This document shows, one piece after another, positions 1 through 7,805 of a stretch of 49,932 nt of DNA. Made by a program: the position numbers and the translations under genes. This DNA is from JBATTK01 sp049670505 (GTDB lineage Bacteria; Bacteroidota; Bacteroidia; Flavobacteriales; Flavobacteriaceae). Numbering within the stretch: position 1 is the stretch's first letter; each line of letters opens with the position of its first letter. The notes beneath the pieces were generated by a model that was given only the letters and a program-made list of their open reading frames with translations, was not told the origin of the DNA and did no database searches. The stretch is from assembly GCA_049670505.1 (NCBI GenBank), contig JBATTK010000088.1:1-49932 (forward strand), given 5' to 3'.

Positions 1-1
1 G

Positions 2-394
2 CCAAAAACGACCCTGATTACCAAAGAGATTAAGAAAGAAACGCTTAAGGGAGGAATTGTATTGGCCCCGCCTTCCGCTCATGGAAGTACATGGATCCGC
101 AAAATGGTGCCCTATGTGACGGCATCGGCCAGCGGATGGATGACTTTTAGGGGAGCACGAAGACGACGGGCCATCGATAAAGGATTTGTAGTTTCAGATC
201 ATTGTGATTGGAACGGGCTTCTAAAAAGTATAAAAGCAACAGATGCGGAAAAAGTAATCTGCACCCATGGATATACGGATATTTTTTCCAGATATCTACG
301 CGAACTAGGCTATGATGCCCGAACAGAAAAAACACAGTACGAAGGTGAATTGGCAGAACTGGACGATAAAAAAGAAAACGAAATAGCGCTATGA
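2..394 (+). CDS. Ligase-associated DNA exonuclease (MBL fold), C-terminal part
   Basis: The 5' end lies outside the window; the reading frame is open from base 2, so only the last ~130 residues are seen. The visible part matches the C-terminus of the metallo-beta-lactamase/beta-CASP-type exonuclease found beside bacterial ATP-dependent ligases: an APPSAHGSTW segment, GWM near FRGARRRRA, SDHCDW, and a final CTHGYTDIF. SDH and THG are the usual late metal-binding/beta-CASP motifs of this family. The TGA stop overlaps the ligase ATG (ATGA at 391-394), indicating translational coupling. Expected role: trimming DNA ends in the four-gene repair cassette with ligase, helicase and PdeM. The N-terminal HxHxDH motif cannot be checked here. 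Confidence 0.88.
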   Translation, partial: PKTTLITKEIKKETLKGGIVLAPPSAHGSTWIRKMVPYVTASASGWMTFRGARRRRAIDKGFVVSDHCDWNGLLKSIKATDAEKVICTHGYTDIFSRYLRELGYDARTEKTQYEGELAELDDKKENEIAL

Positions 395-1992
395 GGAAAT
401 TCGCCCAACTCATTAAAACTTTGGACAGTACCAATAAAACCAACACCAAAGTAGCTGCCCTTACCGATTATTTTAAACAGGCCGATGATATGGATAAGTT
501 GTGGACCATTGCCATATTATCGCATCGGCGTCCCCCTAGGCCCGTAAACACCACCATGCTTAGAACATGGGCCGCCGAACAAGCGAATATTCCCCTATGG
601 TTGTTTGAGGAGTCTTACCATATTGTAGGTGATTTGGCAGAGACCATTGCACTGGTCATACCCGATAGCGGAGCGGAAACGGATAAATCATTGACCCAAT
701 TTTTGGAGGAAATGATTGCCTTAAAACCCAAGGATGAGGAAGCAAAGAAAGTGTACATTCACAACAATTGGGGTATGCTGAACTATTACGAGCGCTTTGT
801 CTTTAATAAATTGATAACGGGAGGTTTCCGAATCGGTGTTAGCCAAAAACTCATGACGCGGGCCTTGGCCATGGCTACCGGTATAGATGAAGACGTATTG
901 GCCTATAAACTTATGGGCGATTGGAGTCCTAAAACAACTACCTTCCAGCAATTGATCCTAGAGGAAAACCCTTCGGATTACCTTTCCAAACCTTATCCCT
1001 TTTATTTGGCATACGCCTTGGAAGAAGGCGTAAAAGAATTGGGGCCGGTTTCAGATTGGTCCGTAGAGCATAAGTGGGACGGTATCCGGGCGCAGCTAAT
1101 TGTTAGGGAGAATACTTTATTTGTTTGGAGCCGTGGAGAAGAATTGGTTACCGATAAGTATCCGGAGTTCTCCACATTTCTGGGTGCCATTCCGAACGGC
1201 ACTGTTCTAGACGGTGAAATCCTTCCTTTTTCCGAGGGACGGATCGGTAGCTTTAATGAATTACAAACACGTATCGGGAGAAAAAACGTATCCAAAGCGC
1301 TATTGGCGAAAACGCCGGTAATTTTAAAAGCTTACGATCTTTTAGAATGGCAGGGAAAGGATATAAGGTCCTTATCCTTTCAAGAACGCCGGGGTTTATT
1401 GGATAGCCTATATCATAAGCTTCCTGATAAACCGGAAGCATTACATATTTCCGAAACCATGACTTTTAATTCTTGGGAAGCGGTGTCAGAGGAACGCACG
1501 CGTTCCAGAGAGGCCAAAAGCGAAGGGCTCATGTTAAAACGAAAGGGTTCCCCGTATCTGGTAGGAAGAAAAAAAGGGGATTGGTGGAAATGGAAAACAG
1601 ATCCGTTAACAATAGATGCCGTACTTACCTATGCCATGAGAGGTCATGGCAGAAGAAGCAATCTGTTCACGGATTACACCTTTGCCCTTTGGGATAAAAA
1701 CAAAGAAGGAGAACAGCAACTGGTTACATTTGCAAAGGCATATTCAGGACTGACGGATGAAGAATTCAAGGAAGTGGACAAATTTATTAAACAAAATACA
1801 TTGGAACGTTTTGGCCCTGTACGCAGCGTAACCCCGGAACTGGTCTTTGAAATCGCCTTTGAAGGAATCGCCATATCCAAAAGACATAAAAGTGGGGTGG
1901 CCACCCGCTTCCCAAGAATCCATAGATGGCGCAAGGATAAAAAAAAGGAAGAGGCCAATTCTTTGGATGATTTAAAAGCATTGATTCCATGA
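391..1992 (+). CDS. ATP-dependent DNA ligase, ligase-associated repair cassette
   Basis: A 533-residue ATP-dependent DNA ligase, normal length for the cassette ligase. An alpha-helical N-terminal DNA-binding domain (about 1-200) precedes the nucleotidyltransferase core. The adenylation motif I is EHKWDG with the AMP-accepting lysine at residue 228; LDGEIL (motif III), SEGLMLKRKGSPY (motif IV) and WWKWK (motif V) follow, then an OB-fold domain ending near residue 510. It seals nicks with ATP, distinct from the essential NAD-dependent LigA, and is presumed to act in end repair with its neighbours. ATGA overlaps join it to the exonuclease upstream and the helicase downstream (1989-1992). No LigD polymerase or Ku-type partner is seen in the window. 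Confidence 0.95.
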   Translation: MRKFAQLIKTLDSTNKTNTKVAALTDYFKQADDMDKLWTIAILSHRRPPRPVNTTMLRTWAAEQANIPLWLFEESYHIVGDLAETIALVIPDSGAETDKSLTQFLEEMIALKPKDEEAKKVYIHNNWGMLNYYERFVFNKLITGGFRIGVSQKLMTRALAMATGIDEDVLAYKLMGDWSPKTTTFQQLILEENPSDYLSKPYPFYLAYALEEGVKELGPVSDWSVEHKWDGIRAQLIVRENTLFVWSRGEELVTDKYPEFSTFLGAIPNGTVLDGEILPFSEGRIGSFNELQTRIGRKNVSKALLAKTPVILKAYDLLEWQGKDIRSLSFQERRGLLDSLYHKLPDKPEALHISETMTFNSWEAVSEERTRSREAKSEGLMLKRKGSPYLVGRKKGDWWKWKTDPLTIDAVLTYAMRGHGRRSNLFTDYTFALWDKNKEGEQQLVTFAKAYSGLTDEEFKEVDKFIKQNTLERFGPVRSVTPELVFEIAFEGIAISKRHKSGVATRFPRIHRWRKDKKKEEANSLDDLKALIP

Positions 1993-4460
1993 GTATGCCA
2001 AGTACAGCGCTCATCCATATGGTAGAGACATGGTTTCAGCAGCAAGGCTGGGAACCTTTCCCCTTTCAAAAGCGCACCTGGAACGCTTTCCTAGCATCCA
2101 AGAACGGCTTGCTCAATGCGCCTACCGGAAGCGGTAAGACCTATGCCTTATGGATTCCGATACTATTGAAATATATAAAAAACAATCCCGATTACCGATC
2201 AAATCACAAGAAAGGCTTAAAAGCTATTTGGATTACGCCCTTACGTGCCTTATCCCAAGAAATTAAACAATCGGCGGAACGTGCGGCCAATGACCTCAAC
2301 TCGCAATTGACCGTGGGCATTCGTTCTGGTGACACTAGTACGGCAGAACGCGCCAGACAAAAAAAGCAGATGCCCGATCTGTTGATCACCACTCCCGAAA
2401 GCCTGCATCTTTTATTGGCTTCCAAGGGGTATGATAAAACATTCAAGGATTGTTATGCTATAGTCATTGATGAATGGCATGAGTTATTGGGATCTAAACG
2501 GGGCGTGCAGGTAGAATTGGCACTTTCCCGATTGAAGACCATTTGCAACGGTCTCCATATTTGGGGCATATCCGCTACTATAGGAAATTTACAGCAGGCA
2601 AGGGAAGTTTTGCTCGGACCTGCATCGGAAGCATTGGAGCATTCCGTACTGATAAAAGCGGAAATCCGTAAGAAGATAAAAGTGAAAAGTATTATCCCGA
2701 AAAAGATGGAAACTTTTCCTTGGCGAGGGCATTTGGGACTTCACCTATTGGCTTATGTAATCCCCATAATCAAAAAGAGCAAAACCACTTTACTATTTAC
2801 CAATACCCGTAGCCAATGTGAAATATGGTTCCAAAAAATCCTGGCCAAACATCCCGAGTTTGCCGGAGAGATCGCCATGCACCACGGAAGCATTAACAAG
2901 GAAACCCGTTTATGGGTAGAACAGGCCATCCGCAATGAATCCTTAAAGGCCGTAGTCTGTACCTCTAGTTTGGACCTAGGGGTGGATTTTGCCCCCGTGG
3001 AGACCATCATCCAAATTGGAGGCCCTAAAGGAGTGGCCCGATTTTTACAAAGGGCGGGCAGAAGTGGACATCAACCTGGTAAGGAAAGTGTTATTTATTT
3101 TTTGCCTACCCACGCCATGGAACTTATAGAGGCATCTGCTTTACAAAAGGCCGTTAAGAATAAAGTGGTCGAAGATAGAACCCCCTATCTGAACAGCTTT
3201 GACGTTCTCATACAATACTTGGTAACCTTGGCCGTTTCCGATGGATTCTATCCCGATACTATTTTTGAGGAAATCAGACACACCTTTTGTTATCAAGCCA
3301 TTTCAAAAGAGCAATGGTATTGGATATTGAACTTTATTACCCTAGGTAGCCAGTCACTCCAAAACTATGATGAATACCATAAGGTAACGGTAGAAAAAGA
3401 CGGATGTTTCAAAGTGAACAATAGAGGAACCGCCATGCGTCATCGAATGCAAATGGGAACTATTGTAGGAGATGCGGATATTGTCGTAAAATATCAAAGG
3501 GGAGGATATATCGGTACTATTGAAGAGTATTTTATCTCAAAATTGGCACCCGGTGACGTATTTACTTTTGCAGGTCGTAATCTTGAATTGATACGTGTTA
3601 AACATATGCAGGCCCATGTTAGAAATTCCAGCAAGAGAGCGGCCAAAGTACCTAGTTGGATGGGAGGCCGTATGGGTTTTTCGGCTCAGATGTCCGAATT
3701 ATTACGATCTGAACTTCATGGTATTTCCGATGAAAGCGTTAAAAAATCCAAGGAACTGGAAGCCTTGTCCCATATTTTTGAACAACAAGAAAAAGAAAGT
3801 ATTGTTCCGGGACCAACGGAGTTCCTTATAGAAACCTTTGTCACCAGGGAAGGATATCACACTATTTTTTATCCCTTCGAAGGGCGTTTTGTACATGAGG
3901 CCATGGCAAGTTTACTAGGATATCGAATCAGTTTGTTGCATCCTATTAGTTTTTCTTTGGCGTATAACGATTATGGTTTTGAATTGCTGTCCGACCAACC
4001 TGTTGATGTGCAGGCAATCCTGGACAATAATCTGTTCAGTACCGAATATGTATCCTCTGATTTACAAAAGAGTTTGAATTCCACGGAAATGTCCAGGCGC
4101 CAATTTAGGGATATTGCCGTTATTTCAGGTCTTGTATTCACCGGCTATCCGGGAAAGGGCATAAAAATGAAACATTTGCAATCCGGTTCACAATTGCTGT
4201 TTAATGTATTCAGGGATTATGAACCCGATAACTTACTCTATCAACAGGCCTTTAGGGAAACTTTTGAGCATAATTTAGAAGAAGGCAGACTTTTATTAGC
4301 TCTGGAGCGAATCAATGGCCAACATATTTTGTGGAAAAAGTGCGGGAAAGCCACTCCTTTTAGCTTTCCGATCATTACCGATCGTTTACGGGAAAAAATG
4401 TCCTCGGAAAAACTAGCCGATCGAATTAAAAAAATGACGGCGGTCTTAATGAAGCACTAA
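1989..4460 (+). CDS. Ligase-associated DExH-box DNA helicase (Lhr-like)
   Basis: 823 residues, the expected length for the Lhr-core helicase of the ligase-associated cassette. Superfamily 2 motifs appear in order: Walker A APTGSGKT (about 44-51), TTPESL (Ib), IDEWHEL (II, a DEWH box near residue 160), GISATIGN (III), a C-terminal RecA domain with SLDLGVDF, and the arginine-finger motif RAGRSGHQPG (VI). A winged-helix plus beta-barrel Lhr-type C-terminal region follows. Predicted ATP-driven 3'-5' translocation on single-stranded DNA with unwinding. The start at 1989 overlaps the ligase stop; a second ATG two codons later is possible. The PdeM start follows the TAA by one base, so the four genes form one operon. 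Confidence 0.95.
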   Translation: MSMPSTALIHMVETWFQQQGWEPFPFQKRTWNAFLASKNGLLNAPTGSGKTYALWIPILLKYIKNNPDYRSNHKKGLKAIWITPLRALSQEIKQSAERAANDLNSQLTVGIRSGDTSTAERARQKKQMPDLLITTPESLHLLLASKGYDKTFKDCYAIVIDEWHELLGSKRGVQVELALSRLKTICNGLHIWGISATIGNLQQAREVLLGPASEALEHSVLIKAEIRKKIKVKSIIPKKMETFPWRGHLGLHLLAYVIPIIKKSKTTLLFTNTRSQCEIWFQKILAKHPEFAGEIAMHHGSINKETRLWVEQAIRNESLKAVVCTSSLDLGVDFAPVETIIQIGGPKGVARFLQRAGRSGHQPGKESVIYFLPTHAMELIEASALQKAVKNKVVEDRTPYLNSFDVLIQYLVTLAVSDGFYPDTIFEEIRHTFCYQAISKEQWYWILNFITLGSQSLQNYDEYHKVTVEKDGCFKVNNRGTAMRHRMQMGTIVGDADIVVKYQRGGYIGTIEEYFISKLAPGDVFTFAGRNLELIRVKHMQAHVRNSSKRAAKVPSWMGGRMGFSAQMSELLRSELHGISDESVKKSKELEALSHIFEQQEKESIVPGPTEFLIETFVTREGYHTIFYPFEGRFVHEAMASLLGYRISLLHPISFSLAYNDYGFELLSDQPVDVQAILDNNLFSTEYVSSDLQKSLNSTEMSRRQFRDIAVISGLVFTGYPGKGIKMKHLQSGSQLLFNVFRDYEPDNLLYQQAFRETFEHNLEEGRLLLALERINGQHILWKKCGKATPFSFPIITDRLREKMSSEKLADRIKKMTAVLMKH

Positions 4461-4461
4461 T

Positions 4462-5097
4462 ATGTTACATCCCATCCATATAAAAAATGAGGAGTTCCTA
4501 CTGCACTATACCGGGGCCGTTTATTGGAAAACACAAGATATACTCTTAGTGGCCGATCTGCACTTTGGAAAAATAACCCACTTTAGGAAATTTGGAAGTG
4601 CGGTACCCCCCCAGGCGATGCATCGAAATTTTGAACGACTCCATGAGGTGGTCCATTTTTTTAAGCCGAAAACTATCTGCTTTCTGGGCGATCTGTTCCA
4701 TTCCCATGTAAACAATGAATGGAAGTTATTTGAGAAATGGGTGCTATCGGCAAGCGCAAAAATATTATTGGTGCATGGAAATCACGATATTATTTCACCC
4801 ATACGCTACGAAAAAATAGGGGTCGGGATTCTGGAAAAACTGGTTCTCGGCCCCTTCGTATGTACCCATCATCCAGAAGAAGATGTAGATTTCATCAATA
4901 TCTGTGGGCATATCCATCCGGCGGTCAGACTAAAGGGAAAAGGAAGGCAAAATCTAAAACTTCCCTGTTTTTTCCATAGCAAACAACAACTTATTCTACC
5001 CGCCTTTGGGGTATTTACAGGCACACATATGATGAAGCCTTCCCCAAAGGACAGGGTGTATGCGCTCGTAGAAAAAAAGGTGATACCGGTAAATTGA
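4462..5097 (+). CDS. pdeM: Ligase-associated metallo-endonuclease PdeM
   Basis: A 211-residue calcineurin-like metallophosphoesterase with the full metal-ligand series: DLH (residues 32-34), GD (76-77), GNHD (106-109), a histidine pair near 136, and GHIH (149-152). This is the small Mn-dependent single-strand DNA endonuclease/phosphodiesterase that accompanies the cassette ligase, helicase and exonuclease in many bacteria. It is the last gene of the plus-strand operon and ends 11 bp before the convergent minus-strand gene, with no clear hairpin between them. The family's nuclease activity is established knowledge; activity here is inferred from intact motifs. Confidence 0.92.
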   Translation: MLHPIHIKNEEFLLHYTGAVYWKTQDILLVADLHFGKITHFRKFGSAVPPQAMHRNFERLHEVVHFFKPKTICFLGDLFHSHVNNEWKLFEKWVLSASAKILLVHGNHDIISPIRYEKIGVGILEKLVLGPFVCTHHPEEDVDFINICGHIHPAVRLKGKGRQNLKLPCFFHSKQQLILPAFGVFTGTHMMKPSPKDRVYALVEKKVIPVN

Positions 5098-5108
5098 ACA
5101 ACAAAGTA

Positions 5109-5552
5109 TCAATATAGCGACCAAAAATTGAAGGAACTCCAACAAAATATTACCGTCCATAGGAAGGTGCGCCACCAGTTTAGTTTTACCAATCGCTTCA
5201 ACATTTTTGAATCTGCCTTTCCCGAAGCGATGGTATTGTGCATAGGCACAAACCACAAAAAGGTAGTGATCCACACTCCTGAAATCAACACCAAACTAAC
5301 TACGGTATACCCGGAAACTTCCTGTAGACCCTGTAAAATGGCCAGTACCAATTGTCCTAACATTAAGGGAACGACCAAATAGGATATTCCCAAAGTATAT
5401 TTTTTATGCCATTGCACCAAGTCTTCCGATACGTAGTGGGCAAAAGAAGGGTATAGGACCAGTTGCACCATCCATATAAGGATCAGCAATCCAAAGTCTA
5501 GCAATAATCGTAAGGTGTTGATATCCAATAGATAAATATTTATATGCTCCAA
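5109..5552 (-). CDS. Small four-helix membrane protein, unknown function
   Basis: A 147-residue integral membrane protein with four hydrophobic spans (about 14-34, 55-75, 82-100 and 125-143). Between spans 3 and 4 is the polar stretch FVPMHNTIASG, and FAHYVSEDLVQWHKKYT lies between spans 1 and 2; histidines in such loops could bind a cofactor, but that is speculation. It loosely recalls DUF1772/anthrone-oxygenase-like four-helix proteins; I do not assign it. It is the last gene of the photolyase-type operon, 3 bp after the cryptochrome stop, so it is probably co-transcribed with the flavin/photolyase genes. Confidence 0.75.
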   Translation of the reverse strand: MEHINIYLLDINTLRLLLDFGLLILIWMVQLVLYPSFAHYVSEDLVQWHKKYTLGISYLVVPLMLGQLVLAILQGLQEVSGYTVVSLVLISGVWITTFLWFVPMHNTIASGKADSKMLKRLVKLNWWRTFLWTVIFCWSSFNFWSLY

Positions 5553-5555
5553 ATA

Positions 5556-7037
5556 TTAGTCCAGTTGTGCCAGATAGGCATTCCCCATAGCGATATGGTG
5601 CTGCCTTTTTTCTTCGGACATTTTATCAAATAGCTTCACCAACATCCCTAACCTGGGGTTCTGTGTGAAAAAATCGCGATGTACGTGCATAAAGCGCCAA
5701 AAAAGTCCATCCCAGATCTCTTGCCATTCCCCCTTTTTGTAATTGCTCATTTTCATTAAGTAGTTGCTACCGCTTATATAGGGTTTTGTGGCCATTAATC
5801 CACCATCGGCAAACTGGCTCATCCCATATACATTAGGTACCATGACCCAATCATATGCATCAATAAAAAGCTCCATAAACCATCGGTATACTTCATCGGG
5901 ATGAAACTCGCAAAGCACCATAAAATTACCCAGTACCATAAGACGCTCAATATGGTGGCAGTAACCTGTTTTTAGCACCTTCTTAATGGTTTGATCTATG
6001 GGAAGGATTCCTGTGGTACCCTCATAAAAAGCAGCGGGAATCTTTCTTTTAAAACCCCAAAAATTGGTGGTACGCTCCTCACTGCCCCTACTTATATAGA
6101 TACCTCTAATAAATTCACGCCATCCAATAATCTGCCGTATAAAACCCTCCGTAGAATTTATAGGAACATTATTTTCCGATGCATATTGCAATCCGACATC
6201 CACGATTTCCTTCGGAGTAATTAACCCAACGTTCAGCATTGGGGTCAATACACTATGCTGTAAGATGGAATCTTCCGCAACTATGGCGTCTTCATAGGCC
6301 CCAAATTCCATAAATCTGTTTTCCAAAAATTGATGGTACCAAGCTTGTGTTTTTTCATGGGTATTAGGATACAAAAGTCCATCGGAAATCTCGCCCAAAT
6401 GCTTCTGGAAGTGTTGTCCCACATATTCTTTTGCCTCTTCATAATACCGGTCTACATCTGGGTAGTGTATTGCAGGAGGTACTTTTTTAGCCGGATATTT
6501 TTTTCTGTTTTCGGTATCAAAGGTCCATTTACCCCCTGCCGGCTTTTCGGTAGCATCTATCAAAATCTTTCTCCTCTTACGTTGCTCCGTATAAAAACTG
6601 GTCTGATGATACTTTTTTTTATCATTCCTAAAAAAGGGCTGCAGCTCCTCCTTTGAATTCAAAAACATAGGGGAGCTATAGCTTGTCCTGTGTATCCCAA
6701 ATTCTTTACAGGCCGTTTCCAATCTCTTTTCCAACCAATTATCTACCGGATCTATATAATGGATATCCGCAACTCCCATCTCGCCCAGTTGCGGGATTAG
6801 GTTTCGAATGTCTGAAATAGTATCGTATGTATTTATGTAAAAGACCTTATGCCCTTTTTCCTTTAAAAAATCTTCGTAGAACTTCATAGTGGCTCTGTGA
6901 AATGCGATTTTCTGTTTGTGAAAAGGGTACTGTTTAAAAAATAGGTATTCCTCTACCAAGTATATGGGAAAATCATTTTTCAAAAGAGGACTTTCTTGAA
7001 ACAACTGATGTGGAAAAATAATGTTGATAGACTTCAT
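5556..7037 (-). CDS. Cryptochrome/(6-4) photolyase-related protein (FeS-BCP/PhrB-type) lacking Fe-S cysteines
   Basis: 493 residues, the usual size of the bacterial PhrB-type family (COG3046). The N-terminal alpha/beta antenna-like domain begins with INIIFPHQLF and LVEEYLFFKQYP; the helical FAD domain contains IIGWREFIRG (304-313), GYCHHIERLM (358-367), PNVYGMSQFADGGLMATKPY (401-420) and FWRF near 446. In family members with a 4Fe-4S cluster, three cysteines fall in the segment after this DGG motif (a CxxC plus a later Cys). Here the matching segment reads MSNYKKGEWQEIWDGLFWRF, is shortened and has no cysteine. Only three cysteines exist in the whole protein (110, 360, 376). Flavin-based repair of (6-4) photoproducts or photosensing is plausible; the cluster is not. 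The ATG overlaps the upstream DUF2256 stop. Confidence 0.9.
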   Translation of the reverse strand: MKSINIIFPHQLFQESPLLKNDFPIYLVEEYLFFKQYPFHKQKIAFHRATMKFYEDFLKEKGHKVFYINTYDTISDIRNLIPQLGEMGVADIHYIDPVDNWLEKRLETACKEFGIHRTSYSSPMFLNSKEELQPFFRNDKKKYHQTSFYTEQRKRRKILIDATEKPAGGKWTFDTENRKKYPAKKVPPAIHYPDVDRYYEEAKEYVGQHFQKHLGEISDGLLYPNTHEKTQAWYHQFLENRFMEFGAYEDAIVAEDSILQHSVLTPMLNVGLITPKEIVDVGLQYASENNVPINSTEGFIRQIIGWREFIRGIYISRGSEERTTNFWGFKRKIPAAFYEGTTGILPIDQTIKKVLKTGYCHHIERLMVLGNFMVLCEFHPDEVYRWFMELFIDAYDWVMVPNVYGMSQFADGGLMATKPYISGSNYLMKMSNYKKGEWQEIWDGLFWRFMHVHRDFFTQNPRLGMLVKLFDKMSEEKRQHHIAMGNAYLAQLD

Positions 7038-7168
7038 TGATTTTTGTTTCTTCGACAGCGTTCACTGCAATATTTTACATTTTCCCATTCCTTTTCCCAT
7101 TTTTTACGCCAACTAAAGGGTTTTTGGCAGGTAGCACAGACTTTCTGGGGAAGGTGTTGCTTCTTCAT
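7034..7168 (-). CDS. DUF2256 small Cys4 protein
   Basis: A 44-residue ORF starting with ATG at 7168. It contains CATC (residues 11-14) and CSERC (34-38) around a WRKKWEKEWENVKY core: a CxxC...CxxxC zinc-ribbon-like pattern typical of DUF2256 (COG4338). It sits 1 bp after the flavin reductase-like gene and overlaps the cryptochrome start by ATGA (7034-7037), so it is translationally coupled to it. DUF2256 genes commonly neighbour PhrB-type photolyases; the molecular role is unknown. A zinc-binding accessory or nucleic-acid-binding function is inference only. Confidence 0.88.
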   Translation of the reverse strand: MKKQHLPQKVCATCQKPFSWRKKWEKEWENVKYCSERCRRNKNQ

Positions 7169-7169
7169 C

Positions 7170-7802
7170 CTATTCATCATTAAAATAAGGGAGCTCACTG
7201 ACGCGGGCGTAGGGAAAACGGTCTATTTTCTTTAAATCGTAGTACGTATTTAATCCGGATATACCCACTCCATCTATTGCGGCAAGATCAATATCTTCAT
7301 CCAGTGTTTCGTCGGGAACGATCAGGTGGTGTATCTCTCCAACTATCAATGTGGTTCCATTTCTTACAATGGGTATGGCTTCTAAAAATTGCATGCCCAT
7401 TTTTAGCCTACTTTCCTTTACAAAAGGGGCTTTAAAGTCGCCCACATACTCTTCGGTCAGTCCACATTCCAGAAATTCAGAGTCGGTGCTATGGAACTTG
7501 GCCGAAGTATAGTGTGCCTTTTCCGCAAACGAGCGGTGTACATGGTTTATGGTATACACACCGTTCTGCATAATATTCTCATAGGTATGGCGAGGTACCT
7601 CGCCTACAGGCCTCAAAATAAACCCTAAAAGGGCGGGATTGCTTCCCAAATGGACTACGGAGCTGAAAATTGCCAAATTGGATATGCCGTTATCGGAAAT
7701 ACTGCCTATGAGGTTAGCGGGTTTTATTCCCGATACGGCATTGATCGTTGTTAAACGCTTTAAGCGTCCCATATTTTCAATAGCTTCTTTTGTATAATGC
7801 AT
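7170..7802 (-). CDS. Flavin reductase family protein (FMN-binding split barrel)
   Basis: A 210-residue protein with the flavin reductase-like split-barrel pattern: KPANLIGSIS near residues 27-36, SNLAIFSSVVHLGSNPALLGF (41-61), then RPVGEVPRHTYENI and YTINHV. These correspond to the flavin phosphate-binding region and the dimer strands of the family. The upstream photolyase-like stop is 3 bp away and the DUF2256 start 1 bp away, so it is inside a coupled operon with two photolyase-like flavoproteins. A role supplying or holding reduced flavin for them is an attractive inference. An FMN-dependent oxidoreductase with another small substrate is the alternative. Confidence 0.85.
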   Translation of the reverse strand: MHYTKEAIENMGRLKRLTTINAVSGIKPANLIGSISDNGISNLAIFSSVVHLGSNPALLGFILRPVGEVPRHTYENIMQNGVYTINHVHRSFAEKAHYTSAKFHSTDSEFLECGLTEEYVGDFKAPFVKESRLKMGMQFLEAIPIVRNGTTLIVGEIHHLIVPDETLDEDIDLAAIDGVGISGLNTYYDLKKIDRFPYARVSELPYFNDE

Positions 7803-7805
7803 AGT

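Noticed and set aside
1674..2069. 131-codon minus-strand ORF across the ligase/helicase junction
   Set aside because: Antisense to two well-supported genes, with no motifs.
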